Assembly (NCBI GenBank): GCA_902558435.1
Contig: CACEDU010000009.1
Span: 1 to 32,932, forward strand
Reading direction: 5' to 3'
Length of the DNA stretch: 32,932 nt
Source of the DNA: an uncultured Pelagibacteraceae bacterium
GTDB taxonomy: Bacteria > Pseudomonadota > Alphaproteobacteria > Pelagibacterales > Pelagibacteraceae
Position 1 is the stretch's first letter, and every line of letters begins with the position of its first letter. Of this stretch, positions 8,077-16,371 are shown piece after piece. A model generated the notes under the pieces. That model did no database searches. It had not been told where the DNA came from and saw nothing but the letters and a program-made list of their open reading frames with translations. A program made the position numbers and the translations under genes.

Positions 8077-9019
8077 AAACCATAGATCATTTATATGTGG
8101 TGTAAAAGGTAAAGTTTTATCAAAAAAAGAAATTGAATTTTTAAAAAAATATAAGCCATGGGGAATAATTCTTTTTAAAAGAAATATTGGAAGTATTAAA
8201 CAAACTATAAATTTAACTAATTCGATTAAAAAAATTTTTAACAATAAAAATTATCCAATAATGGTCGATGAAGAAGGCGGAAGAGTTAGTAGATTAAGAA
8301 AATTTATTGATAACTCAATTTTTACAGCTGAATATTTTGGCAACTTGTATAAAAAAAATATAAATAAATTTGATATATATTACAGTGTTTATGTTAAACA
8401 AATTGCTTATCTTTTAAGATTATTAGGTATAAATATCAATACAGTGCCTGTTTTAGATATAAAAAGAAAAAAATTTCATAAAATTGTTGATGATAGATCA
8501 TTTTCAACAGATAAAAAAATTGTTTCAAAAATAGGTGATAGATGTATTAAACTTTTTCATTCAAATAGAGTTGCTACAGTGATTAAGCATATTCCTGGAC
8601 ATGGCTTAGCTAAAGTAGATAGTCATAAAAATCTGCCAAGAATATCTAGAAATGAGCATTATTTGATCAAAAACGACTTTTATCCCTTTAAAAATAAAAG
8701 TTCTTTATTAGCAATGACGGGTCATTTGTTATTTGAAAAAATAGACCCAGAAAATAATGCAACGCATTCAAAAAAAATAAATAAGCTAATAAGAAATAAA
8801 ATAAAATTTAAAGGTTTGATAATGACTGATGATATTTCAATGAAAGCAATCAAAGATAAACTTGCAATAAGTGTAAAAAAATCATTTTTAGCAGGTTGCA
8901 ACTTAGTATTACATTGTAATGGGAATTTGAGTGAAATGAAAATTGTTGCTCAAAATTCACCTAAAACAAACCAATTTATTATTAAAAAAACATCACAATT
9001 AACAAGGATTATAGGTTAG
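8066..9019 (+). CDS. nagZ: Beta-N-acetylhexosaminidase NagZ
   Basis: This 317-residue GH3 enzyme removes GlcNAc from anhydro-muropeptides during cell-wall recycling in the cytoplasm. Family marks are D-E-E-G-G-R-V (68-74), the K-H-I-P-G-H-G loop (174-180) with D185-S-H187 that supplies the catalytic acid-base, and the nucleophile region M-T-D-D-I-S-M-K (253-260), where D255 is the expected nucleophile. I place the start at 8066, because the upstream in-frame ATG at 7982 would add 28 residues unlike NagZ and overlap the previous gene by 95 bp. scpA follows after 8 bp. Confidence 0.92.
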   Translation: MIIKNHRSFICGVKGKVLSKKEIEFLKKYKPWGIILFKRNIGSIKQTINLTNSIKKIFNNKNYPIMVDEEGGRVSRLRKFIDNSIFTAEYFGNLYKKNINKFDIYYSVYVKQIAYLLRLLGININTVPVLDIKRKKFHKIVDDRSFSTDKKIVSKIGDRCIKLFHSNRVATVIKHIPGHGLAKVDSHKNLPRISRNEHYLIKNDFYPFKNKSSLLAMTGHLLFEKIDPENNATHSKKINKLIRNKIKFKGLIMTDDISMKAIKDKLAISVKKSFLAGCNLVLHCNGNLSEMKIVAQNSPKTNQFIIKKTSQLTRIIG

Positions 9020-9027
9020 AGTATTTT

Positions 9028-9765
9028 ATGCAATCAGATGATTCTTTAAACTTTAATGTAAATTTAAATTATTTTAATGGATCATTAGAAATATTACTTG
9101 ATCTTGCAAAATCTCAAAAAGTTGATTTAGAACAAATATCAATTACAAAATTAGCTGATCAATTTCACCAATATATCACTGAAAAGGAAAACCTAAATCT
9201 CGAAATTGCTTCCGAATATTTATTGATGGCTACTTGGCTTACTTATTTAAAGTCTAAATTACTACTTCCTGAAACAGATGAAGATGAATTTAAAGCTCTT
9301 GAGGTAGCTGAAAAACTTAAATTGCAATTAAAAAAATTAGAGTTGATTAGGCTATTATCTTCACAAATGTTAAACAGAAAAAGATTGGGAAGAGATATTT
9401 TTATGCGTGGCTCTAAAAGTGGCGTTAAGTCTATTTATGACAAAAAAGTTTCTTTAACTTTGTTTGAGTTATTGAAGGCATATTCAGGAATTGTGATGAC
9501 AAAAGATTTTCATACCATGAATATTCCCAAACTACCTGTTTTTACAACCGAAGACGCTATTAAAAGAATTAAAGAGTTTTTTGGAAATCTTAATGAATGG
9601 AAAAATATTTCAGAGTTAGTTCCATCAGGTTTCAAAAATTCTCCTAATTTAAAAAGAACAGGTAAAGCTGGTATATTTGCAGGATCATTAGAATTAGTTA
9701 AAGAAGGTAATGTATCCTTGAAACAAAAAGAATTATTTGATGATATTTTTATTAAGGAAAATTAA
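9028..9765 (+). CDS. scpA: Segregation and condensation protein A (kleisin)
   Basis: The 245-residue kleisin bridges the SMC heads in the SMC-ScpAB chromosome condensin. The N-terminus carries the family pattern F-N-G-S-L-E-I-L-L-D-L-A (16-27), the equivalent of F-E-G-P-L-D-L-L-L. Y-L-L-M-A-T-W-L-T-Y-L-K-S-K-L-L-L-P follows near 64-81, and a winged-helix end lies at about 160-240. Order nagZ-scpA-scpB-tatA is standard for Alphaproteobacteria. It shares one base with scpB (TAATG), suggesting coupled synthesis of the two partners. Confidence 0.93.
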   Translation: MQSDDSLNFNVNLNYFNGSLEILLDLAKSQKVDLEQISITKLADQFHQYITEKENLNLEIASEYLLMATWLTYLKSKLLLPETDEDEFKALEVAEKLKLQLKKLELIRLLSSQMLNRKRLGRDIFMRGSKSGVKSIYDKKVSLTLFELLKAYSGIVMTKDFHTMNIPKLPVFTTEDAIKRIKEFFGNLNEWKNISELVPSGFKNSPNLKRTGKAGIFAGSLELVKEGNVSLKQKELFDDIFIKEN

Positions 9766-10454
9766 TGAATAAAAAAAAAAAGGATAATATTGTAAAATTT
9801 CCGACAAAACTTACTGAGGTAGAAAGAGAAATTGAGGCTATTATATTTGCTGCTGCAGAACCTTTATCAGTAGAAACGATAGAGTCTAAATTATCAAAAC
9901 CAACTGACATTCAACAATCACTAGAAAATCTAAAAGATTTTTACTCTAAAAGAGGTATTAATCTAATTTGTATTTCAAATAAATGGTCTTTTAGGACAGC
10001 AGTCAATTTATCATCTTTAATGTCAGAACAAAAAACTGTTGAAAAAAAATTATCTAGAGCTGCGATAGAAACTCTTGCAATCATTGTTTATCATCAACCT
10101 GTCACAAGATCTGAAATTGAGGAAATTAGAGGTGTTGCATTTGGAACAAACACTTTAGAAATTTTAATGGAACTAAATTGGGTTAAACATGAAGGTAGAA
10201 AAAATGTTCCAGGTAAGCCAATACAATATGGGACAACAGACGAATTTCTGAGTCATTTTAATCTTCAAAAATTATCAGATCTACCAACTGTCAATGAATT
10301 AGGTTCAGCAGGTTTAATTGATACTTCAAGTGTTGATGCATCAATTTTTGGAACAGGCAAATTTTTCAAAGAAAAACAAGTAGATAAAAAGGAAAATATA
10401 TATTCTGATATTGATGAAATGTTAAGCAGTACACTTAAAACAGACGAAACCTAA
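9765..10454 (+). CDS. scpB: Segregation and condensation protein B
   Basis: The 229-residue ScpB dimer binds ScpA and completes the SMC condensin. It has two winged-helix domains: E-R-E-I-E-A-I-I-F-A-A-A-E-P-L near 20-34, and A-I-E-T-L-A-I-I-V-Y-H-Q-P-V-T-R-S-E-I-E-E-I-R-G-V (about 100-124), the best-conserved stretch. The Asp/Lys-rich C-terminal tail is poorly conserved. The gene begins with an A11 run (9771-9781) directly after ATG-AAT, encoding four lysines, which is a potential slippage site. Confidence 0.93.
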   Translation: MNKKKKDNIVKFPTKLTEVEREIEAIIFAAAEPLSVETIESKLSKPTDIQQSLENLKDFYSKRGINLICISNKWSFRTAVNLSSLMSEQKTVEKKLSRAAIETLAIIVYHQPVTRSEIEEIRGVAFGTNTLEILMELNWVKHEGRKNVPGKPIQYGTTDEFLSHFNLQKLSDLPTVNELGSAGLIDTSSVDASIFGTGKFFKEKQVDKKENIYSDIDEMLSSTLKTDET

Positions 10455-10497
10455 AAATTCACTTTTAAATAATCAATAATAAGGTTATAAGCAATTT

Positions 10498-10695
10498 ATG
10501 AGTATAGGTTTTTGGCAAATTGCAATTGTAGTGATCTTAGTTGTTCTACTATTTGGTAGAGGCAAAATATCCAGCTTGATGGGTGATGTAGCAAAGGGTA
10601 TCAAAAGTTTTAAAAAGGGAATGGCTACAGATGTTAATGATGATAGCCAAAATAAAAATATTTCTGATAATCAAGACTCAAATAACAAAGAGTAA
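10498..10695 (+). CDS. tatA: Sec-independent translocase protein TatA
   Basis: The 65-residue protein has one N-terminal membrane helix (about 5-18) followed by the family hinge F-G-R-G-K-I (19-24) and an amphipathic helix (about 25-42) with K-S-F-K-K-G-M, then an acidic Asn/Asp tail. TatA oligomers form the passage for folded proteins recruited by TatBC. It opens the tatA-tatB-tatC set after a 43-bp spacer from scpB and is separated from tatB by 3 bp. Confidence 0.92.
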   Translation: MSIGFWQIAIVVILVVLLFGRGKISSLMGDVAKGIKSFKKGMATDVNDDSQNKNISDNQDSNNKE

Positions 10696-10698
10696 AAA

Positions 10699-10932
10699 AT
10701 GCCATCAATTGGCTGGTTAGAAATCTTAATAATTGTTTCGATTGCAATAATTGTTGTTGGGCCAAAAGATTTCCCTTTTATGCTAAAAAAAATTGGTTCA
10801 TGGATAGGTTCAGCAAAAAGATATATTAGAGATGTCCAAGGACAAGTAAGTGATTTAACAAATGAAACTTTAAGTGCTGATATAGAAGAAAAACCTAAAT
10901 CTGAAAATCAAAAAAAGAATAAAGATGAGTAA
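10699..10932 (+). CDS. tatB: Sec-independent translocase protein TatB
   Basis: The 77-residue protein starts I-G-W-L-E-I-L-I-I, with a membrane helix at about 4-20, the V-G-P-K-D-F-P hinge typical of TatB (Glu near position 8 and the Gly-Pro), and an amphipathic helix ending in D-V-Q-G-Q-V. TatB forms the twin-arginine receptor with TatC. At 77 residues it is shorter than many TatB proteins, mainly through a reduced tail. It overlaps tatC by 8 bp. Confidence 0.88.
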   Translation: MPSIGWLEILIIVSIAIIVVGPKDFPFMLKKIGSWIGSAKRYIRDVQGQVSDLTNETLSADIEEKPKSENQKKNKDE

Positions 10933-11695
10933 AGATAAAGAAGGAAGTTTTATAAGTCATTTAACAGAGTTAAGAAAAAGATTAATTAATTCTTTGATAT
11001 TTTTAGCATTACTCTTTGTAATTTGTTATTATTTTTCTGAATACATCTATGGTTTTCTTGTGGAACCATATGCAAATGCAGTAAAAGATGACGATGCTAA
11101 CAGAAGATTAATATTTACTGCTCTTCAAGAAACATTTTTAACATATTTAAAAGTTTCTTTTTTTACAGCATTTTTTGCTACAAGCCCATTTATACTAATT
11201 CAAATTTGGAAATTTATTGCTCCTGGTCTTTATAACCATGAAAAGAAAGCCATAATGCCATATCTTGTAGTAACTCCTATTTTATTTTTACTTGGCGGCA
11301 TGCTTGTTTATTATTTGATAATGCCACTTGCTATAAAGTTTTTTTTATCTTTCGAAAGTTTAGGTGCAGCTACAAATTTACCAATACAACTGGAGGCTAA
11401 AGTTAACGAATATTTATCATTAGTTATGAAGCTTATCTTTGCATTTGGATTAAGTTTTCAATTACCAGTAGTATTAAGTTTATTGGCCAGAATTGGAGTT
11501 GTTAACTCAACTTTTCTTAAAGAGAGAAGAAAATATGTGGTTGTTATTATATTTGCGGCAGCTGCAGTACTAACACCTCCTGATCCAATTACTCAAATAG
11601 GTTTGGGAATTCCATTGTTAATTTTATATGAATTATCAATAATATCAGTAGGAATAATTGAAAAAAAATTAGAAGAAAAAAATGCACAATATTAA
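10925..11695 (+). CDS. tatC: Sec-independent translocase protein TatC
   Basis: The 256-residue polytopic protein has six predicted spans and the family's N-terminal signature S-H-L-T-E-L-R-K-R-L (11-20), which contacts the twin-arginine signal. Later family features include F-L-T-Y-L-K-V-S near 64-71, W-K-F-I-A-P-G-L-Y-N-H-E-K (about 91-103) and the L-T-P-P-D-P end near 216-221. With TatAB it exports folded, often cofactor-bearing proteins. The reading frame overlaps serS by 14 bp. Confidence 0.96.
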   Translation: MSKDKEGSFISHLTELRKRLINSLIFLALLFVICYYFSEYIYGFLVEPYANAVKDDDANRRLIFTALQETFLTYLKVSFFTAFFATSPFILIQIWKFIAPGLYNHEKKAIMPYLVVTPILFLLGGMLVYYLIMPLAIKFFLSFESLGAATNLPIQLEAKVNEYLSLVMKLIFAFGLSFQLPVVLSLLARIGVVNSTFLKERRKYVVVIIFAAAAVLTPPDPITQIGLGIPLLILYELSIISVGIIEKKLEEKNAQY

Positions 11696-12941
11696 AGATA
11701 TTAGAAAAGACTTTAATAATTTTAAGGAAAAACTTAAAAATCGTAACATCGATACAGATCTTGATAATATTATAAGTCTTGATGAACAGAATAGAAAGCT
11801 TATCCAAGAAAAAGAAACACTTGAAATGGAAAAAAAAACTATTTCAAAATCTAAAGACCAAAAATTATTTGAAAAATCAAAAGAACTCTCTGTAAAAATT
11901 GAAGAAATTAACAAAAGTCAATCAAAACTGCAGAGCAAAATTGATAGCATATTGTCATCAATACCAAACATTCCATTAAGCGATGTTCCAATTGGTCAGG
12001 ATGAAAATGCTAATGTAGAGATTGAAAAAAAAGGTGAAATTAAAGATTTTGATTTTAATCCAAAAACCCACTTCGAATTAGGTGAAAATCTTAATATGCT
12101 TGATTTTGATTTAGCCACAAAAACCACAGGCTCTAGGTTTGTATTTGTAAAAAAACAATTAGCTCATCTCGAAAGAGCTCTATCAAATTTTATGATAGAT
12201 ACTCATACACAAAAAAATGGTTACACAGAAATATCACCTCCATTAATTGCTACCGCTGAGACTATGTATGGAACTGGACAATTACCAAAATTTGAAAATG
12301 ATCAATTTGAAATTAAATTAGAGGCAGATGAAGGAAGAAAGTTTTTGATTCCAACTGCAGAAGTTATTTTAACGAATATAGTAAAAAACCAAATTATTAA
12401 TAAGGATGATCTACCAATTAGAGTTGTTGCTTCAACTCCATGTTTTAGAAAAGAAGCAGGTAGTTACGGCAAAGATACAAAAGGTATGATTAGACAACAT
12501 CAGTTTTATAAAGTTGAATTAGTTAGCATAGTTGAAAATGATAAATGTGCCGATGAGTTAGAGCGTATGTCTAATGCAGCTACTATGATTTTAGATGAGT
12601 TAAAACTACCATATAGGAAAATAATTTTATGTACTGGTGATATGGGTTTTAGCGCTGAGAAAACGTATGACATTGAGGTTTGGCTCCCTTCTGAAAATAG
12701 ATATAGAGAAATTTCTAGTTGTTCCTCTTGTGGATCATTCCAAGCAAGAAGGATGAAAGCAAGATACAAGGATAAAAATAATTCAAAAGAGTTTTTAGGA
12801 ACATTAAATGGCAGTGGCTTGGCAGTTGGACGTACAATGATAGCAATAATGGAAAATTATCAAACTAAAGATGGTTCAATTTTAATACCCGAGGCTCTAA
12901 AGCCATATATGCCAAATATAGACAAAATTTCTGTCAATTAA
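11682..12941 (+). CDS. serS: Seryl-tRNA synthetase
   Basis: This is a class II synthetase of 419 residues. The N-terminal long antiparallel coiled coil (about 30-100) recognises the long variable arm of tRNA-Ser; a matching tRNA-Ser(UGA) lies at 28471-28560. Motif 2 appears as F-R-K-E (255-258) with Q-H-Q-F downstream, and motif 3 as G-S-G-L-A-V-G-R-T (377-385) with the conserved Arg at 384. The T-A-E element that binds serine is at 225-227. It overlaps tatC by 14 bp. The surE, pcm and M23-peptidase genes that often follow serS in Alphaproteobacteria are missing here. Confidence 0.97.
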   Translation: MHNIKDIRKDFNNFKEKLKNRNIDTDLDNIISLDEQNRKLIQEKETLEMEKKTISKSKDQKLFEKSKELSVKIEEINKSQSKLQSKIDSILSSIPNIPLSDVPIGQDENANVEIEKKGEIKDFDFNPKTHFELGENLNMLDFDLATKTTGSRFVFVKKQLAHLERALSNFMIDTHTQKNGYTEISPPLIATAETMYGTGQLPKFENDQFEIKLEADEGRKFLIPTAEVILTNIVKNQIINKDDLPIRVVASTPCFRKEAGSYGKDTKGMIRQHQFYKVELVSIVENDKCADELERMSNAATMILDELKLPYRKIILCTGDMGFSAEKTYDIEVWLPSENRYREISSCSSCGSFQARRMKARYKDKNNSKEFLGTLNGSGLAVGRTMIAIMENYQTKDGSILIPEALKPYMPNIDKISVN

Positions 12942-12995
12942 GAGTTGAGTTTAAATTATAGATAAGATAAATAGCCTTAATTAATTATATACGTT

Positions 12996-13280
12996 ATGGA
13001 CGCTGGAATTGGACAATTTATACCCTTAATTTTAATTTTTGTTATTTTCTATTTTTTTCTAATTAGACCTCAACAAAAAAAAGTTAAAGATCACAAAGCA
13101 ATGGTAGAAGCTCTTAAAAGAGGTGACAAAGTAATTACATCTGGTGGTATACTTGGCACTGTTGAGAGAATTATAGATAATGAAAAAGTTGAAGTTAAAA
13201 TATCTGAGAACGTTAATGTTGAAGTTGTTAGAGCAACTGGCATACAAAGTTTAGTAAGTTCTATCGAACCAAAAAAATAA
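12996..13280 (+). CDS. yajC: Preprotein translocase auxiliary protein YajC
   Basis: The 94-residue inner-membrane protein has one span (about 8-25) followed by the family hallmark R-P-Q-Q-K-K (24-29) and a small beta-rich domain with G-D-K-V-I-T-S-G-G-I-L-G (43-54). YajC binds SecDF and modulates SecYEG. It begins 54 bp after serS and precedes secD by 11 bp, the classic yajC-secD-secF order. Confidence 0.94.
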   Translation: MDAGIGQFIPLILIFVIFYFFLIRPQQKKVKDHKAMVEALKRGDKVITSGGILGTVERIIDNEKVEVKISENVNVEVVRATGIQSLVSSIEPKK

Positions 13281-13291
13281 CATTACAAAAA

Positions 13292-14845
13292 GTGTTATAC
13301 TTTTCAAAATTACGAATAATATCAGTAATTATTTTTACAATAATTTTTTCATATTTTGCTCTTTCAAATTTTACCAAATTAGATGATAAATTTTTTTCAA
13401 AAAACATAAATCTAGGCTTAGATCTTCAAGGTGGCTCATACTTACTCCTTGAAATTGATAATCAACCAGTGATTACTCAAAGATTACAAGCAAAAATTAT
13501 AGAGTTGAAAAGATATTTTAAAGAAAAAGAAATAAGCTTGAAGAATTTTTCTTTAAGTGGAGATACCATTACTTTTGAAGCTCAAGAACAAGATCTTGAA
13601 CAAGTATCAAAATTACTAAATGATAAGGAAAGTGATATTAACCAATACTATCAAAGTTACAAATCTCATGAATTTGATGTTATTGAAAATAATAACTTAT
13701 TTAATCTTAATTATTCAAGATATGGTTTAGTTTTATTAAAAAATGCTTCACTTGATCAAGCAATTGAGATTGTGAGAAGAAGGGTAGATGAGGTTGGAAC
13801 TAATGAACCAAATATACTTAAAAGAGGTAATGACCGTATTCTTGTTGAATTACCAGGATTGGATGATCCAAATAGAATTAAATCATTATTAGGAAAAACT
13901 GCTAATCTTACTTTTCAATTTATCTCACAAAACAGTGAAGAGTCTTTTGGAACAGAAAAATTATCTTTTGAGGATGGTTCTAGAGAAGCAATAGTAAGTA
14001 AAAGAATAATTCTAAGTGGTGATAACTTGGTAGATGCAAAACCTACTATGAATTCACAAACTAATGAAACAGTTGTTTCATTTAGCTTAGATAGAGTAGG
14101 TGCAAAGAAATTTGGGAAAGCAACCAGCACAGGTGTCGGAAAACAATTAGCAATTATATTAGATGGTAAAATAATAAGTGCCCCATCTGTAAGAGAACCT
14201 ATAATCGGAGGATCTGGACAAATTTCAGGAAACTTTACATTCCAATCAGCAACTGATCTTGCATTGTTGCTTAGATCTGGTGCTTTGCCAGCACCTTTAA
14301 ATATTATTGAAGAGAGAACTGTTGGTCCTGACTTAGGTCAAGACTCAATTGATGCAGGAATACTATCTTTGATTATTGGTTTCTTGCTTGTTATTATATT
14401 TATGATTTATAAATATAGAGCATTTGGATTAATTGCCAATTTAGCCTTAGTTACGAACTTATTTTTATTGATTGGAATTCTTACTTTATTTGAGGCAACA
14501 TTAACTTTGCCTGGTATCGCAGGGATAATTTTAACTGTAGGTATGGCTGTAGATGCCAATGTTTTAATTTTTGAGCGTATTAAAGAAGAAACTAAGAGTG
14601 AAAAAAACCCAATTATTGCATTTGATGCAGGATACACAAAATCTAGAACTACAATTTTAGATGCAAATATTACAACATTAATAGCTGCATTTATATTATT
14701 TTTTATGGGCTCAGGTCCTGTAAAAGGTTTCTCAGTAACATTAGGAGTTGGAATATTGACTACTCTATTCTCTGTATATTTTATAGCTAGATTACTTACG
14801 TCTTTATATGTGGTTAAAAATAAAGAAAAGGAGCAATTATTATAA
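13292..14845 (+). CDS. secD: Protein translocase subunit SecD
   Basis: The 517-residue RND-type subunit uses the proton gradient to pull secreted proteins into the periplasm. It shows a first span (about 7-25), the G-L-D-L-Q-G-G motif (42-48), a large periplasmic P1 region, and five C-terminal spans containing G-M-A-V-D-A-N-V-L-I-F-E-R. I accept the GTG start at 13292, because L-Y-F-S-K next to it aligns with the M-L-x-F-S-R beginning of alphaproteobacterial SecD and the spacing to yajC fits. The secF start codon follows its stop directly. Confidence 0.96.
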   Translation: MLYFSKLRIISVIIFTIIFSYFALSNFTKLDDKFFSKNINLGLDLQGGSYLLLEIDNQPVITQRLQAKIIELKRYFKEKEISLKNFSLSGDTITFEAQEQDLEQVSKLLNDKESDINQYYQSYKSHEFDVIENNNLFNLNYSRYGLVLLKNASLDQAIEIVRRRVDEVGTNEPNILKRGNDRILVELPGLDDPNRIKSLLGKTANLTFQFISQNSEESFGTEKLSFEDGSREAIVSKRIILSGDNLVDAKPTMNSQTNETVVSFSLDRVGAKKFGKATSTGVGKQLAIILDGKIISAPSVREPIIGGSGQISGNFTFQSATDLALLLRSGALPAPLNIIEERTVGPDLGQDSIDAGILSLIIGFLLVIIFMIYKYRAFGLIANLALVTNLFLLIGILTLFEATLTLPGIAGIILTVGMAVDANVLIFERIKEETKSEKNPIIAFDAGYTKSRTTILDANITTLIAAFILFFMGSGPVKGFSVTLGVGILTTLFSVYFIARLLTSLYVVKNKEKEQLL

Positions 14846-15739
14846 ATGAATAATATTTCCTTTAATAAATTCTACAGACAATTTAATATTTTATCTCTCA
14901 TTTTAATAATAACCTCTTTAGTTTTTCTTATTCTTAAAGGTTTGAATTATGGCGTTGACTTTAAGGGAGGAACTTTAATTGAATTAAGAACCAATTATAA
15001 AACCAATAATATAACAACGATCAGAGATAGTTTTAATCAAATGAATTTAGGAGACGTATCTGTTAAAAAATTTGGTAATGAGACAGATTTTATAGTAAAA
15101 TTTGAAAAACAAAATTCAAATGATCCTGAGTTTATAAAAAATATTCAAAATAAATTATCAAGCTCTATAGGAAATGTTGATTTTAGAAGAGTAGAAAATG
15201 TTGGACCTAAAGTAAGCTCAGAACTTCTAAAATCAGGTATTATTGCAATAAGTTTATCATTAGCTGCTATGCTAATTTATATTTGGATTAGATTTGAGTG
15301 GCAATTCAGCTTAGGAGCAATATTAGCAATATTTCATGATGTTATTATAACATTAGGAATATTCTCTATATTCTCTCTTGAAATAAATTTATCAATAGTT
15401 GCTGCCGTACTAACTATAGTTGGATACTCAATGAATGATACTGTTGTAATATTTGATAGAGTAAGAGAAAATTTACGAAAATATTCAGATATTAAAATTT
15501 ACGAATTAACTAACATCTCTATTAATGAAACCTTATCAAGAACGATAATAACTTCAGTAACTACACTTCTAGCTTTATTATCAATATATTTATTTGGTGG
15601 GGAAATTCTTAAAGGTTTTTCTTTGGCAATGATTTTAGGAGTAATATTTGGAACATACTCATCTATTTATATTGCTAATCCTATTTTAGTAGCTTTAAAT
15701 GTTAGTCAAAGAACAATTGTTAAAGAAGAAAAAGATTAA
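14846..15739 (+). CDS. secF: Protein translocase subunit SecF
   Basis: The 297-residue partner of SecD has a first span (about 16-31), G-V-D-F-K-G-G (36-42), a short periplasmic domain and five more spans with S-M-N-D-T-V-V-I-F-D-R-V-R-E. An AAGGAG-type ribosome binding site lies at 14828-14833 inside the end of secD, one of the few strong ones in the window. Its stop shares the palindrome TTAA with the stop of the convergent membrane-protein gene. Confidence 0.96.
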   Translation: MNNISFNKFYRQFNILSLILIITSLVFLILKGLNYGVDFKGGTLIELRTNYKTNNITTIRDSFNQMNLGDVSVKKFGNETDFIVKFEKQNSNDPEFIKNIQNKLSSSIGNVDFRRVENVGPKVSSELLKSGIIAISLSLAAMLIYIWIRFEWQFSLGAILAIFHDVIITLGIFSIFSLEINLSIVAAVLTIVGYSMNDTVVIFDRVRENLRKYSDIKIYELTNISINETLSRTIITSVTTLLALLSIYLFGGEILKGFSLAMILGVIFGTYSSIYIANPILVALNVSQRTIVKEEKD

Positions 15740-16338
15740 TACAAGTTTTGAGCTACAACCATCGATAACAACATTGGCAACGATAGTAAAGTATTTGTTC
15801 TAGAAAATAACATTGCAGTTTTTGCTGACTTAGCTTTCACGTCAGGTTCTACTGTTACAATACCCAAAGCTTTTTTTTGATTAGGCCAAATAACAAACCA
15901 AACATTAAAAGCCATTATAATTCCTAGCCACATCCCAATACCTATTGCTGTAGCCTTACCTCCACCAGATCCAATACCTAGTGTCATAGCTTGATGAACA
16001 TACCCATTTAAGTATGCCAATATAAGACCAGATATTACTGTAAACAAGGCTGCCCATCTAAACCAAAAAAGTGCAGCTGGAGCAATAACTTTACCAATAG
16101 CAGGTTTTTGTTCATCTGGAATTTTAGCCATATTAGGTATTTGAACAAAATTAAAATACCAAAGTAATCCTATCCACATGATGGCTACAATTACATGTAT
16201 GTATCTAAATAACCAACTCCAAAAAACTAAATCTATATCAAAGCCACCGTTTCCAAAATATAAACCTAGGAAAAGCAAAATTGATAATGCTAAGGAAAGA
16301 TGAATTGTTTTAGATAAAGATTGTAGAATCGAAGTCAT
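15736..16338 (-). CDS. PuuD N-terminal-like (urate oxidase N-terminal, DUF989) membrane protein
   Basis: This 200-residue membrane protein has about five spans (near 12-29, 44-63, 92-110, 130-152 and 183-197). It matches the membrane half of PuuD-type proteins: Y-I-H-V-I-V-A-I-M-W-I-G-L-L-W-Y-F-N-F-V-Q (46-66), W-F-R-W-A (91-95), F-N-V-W-F-V-I-W-P-N-Q (144-154) and S-R-T-N-T-L-L-S-L-P-M (179-189). The C-terminal cytochrome c domain of full-length PuuD is absent. The His in the second span could bind heme. No purine genes are nearby, so a urate role should not be assumed. It lies 33 bp downstream of uvrA on the same strand. Confidence 0.75.
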   Translation of the reverse strand: MTSILQSLSKTIHLSLALSILLFLGLYFGNGGFDIDLVFWSWLFRYIHVIVAIMWIGLLWYFNFVQIPNMAKIPDEQKPAIGKVIAPAALFWFRWAALFTVISGLILAYLNGYVHQAMTLGIGSGGGKATAIGIGMWLGIIMAFNVWFVIWPNQKKALGIVTVEPDVKAKSAKTAMLFSRTNTLLSLPMLLSMVVAQNLY

Positions 16339-16371
16339 TTATTTTATTTATATCATTTTTAAATTAATTTT

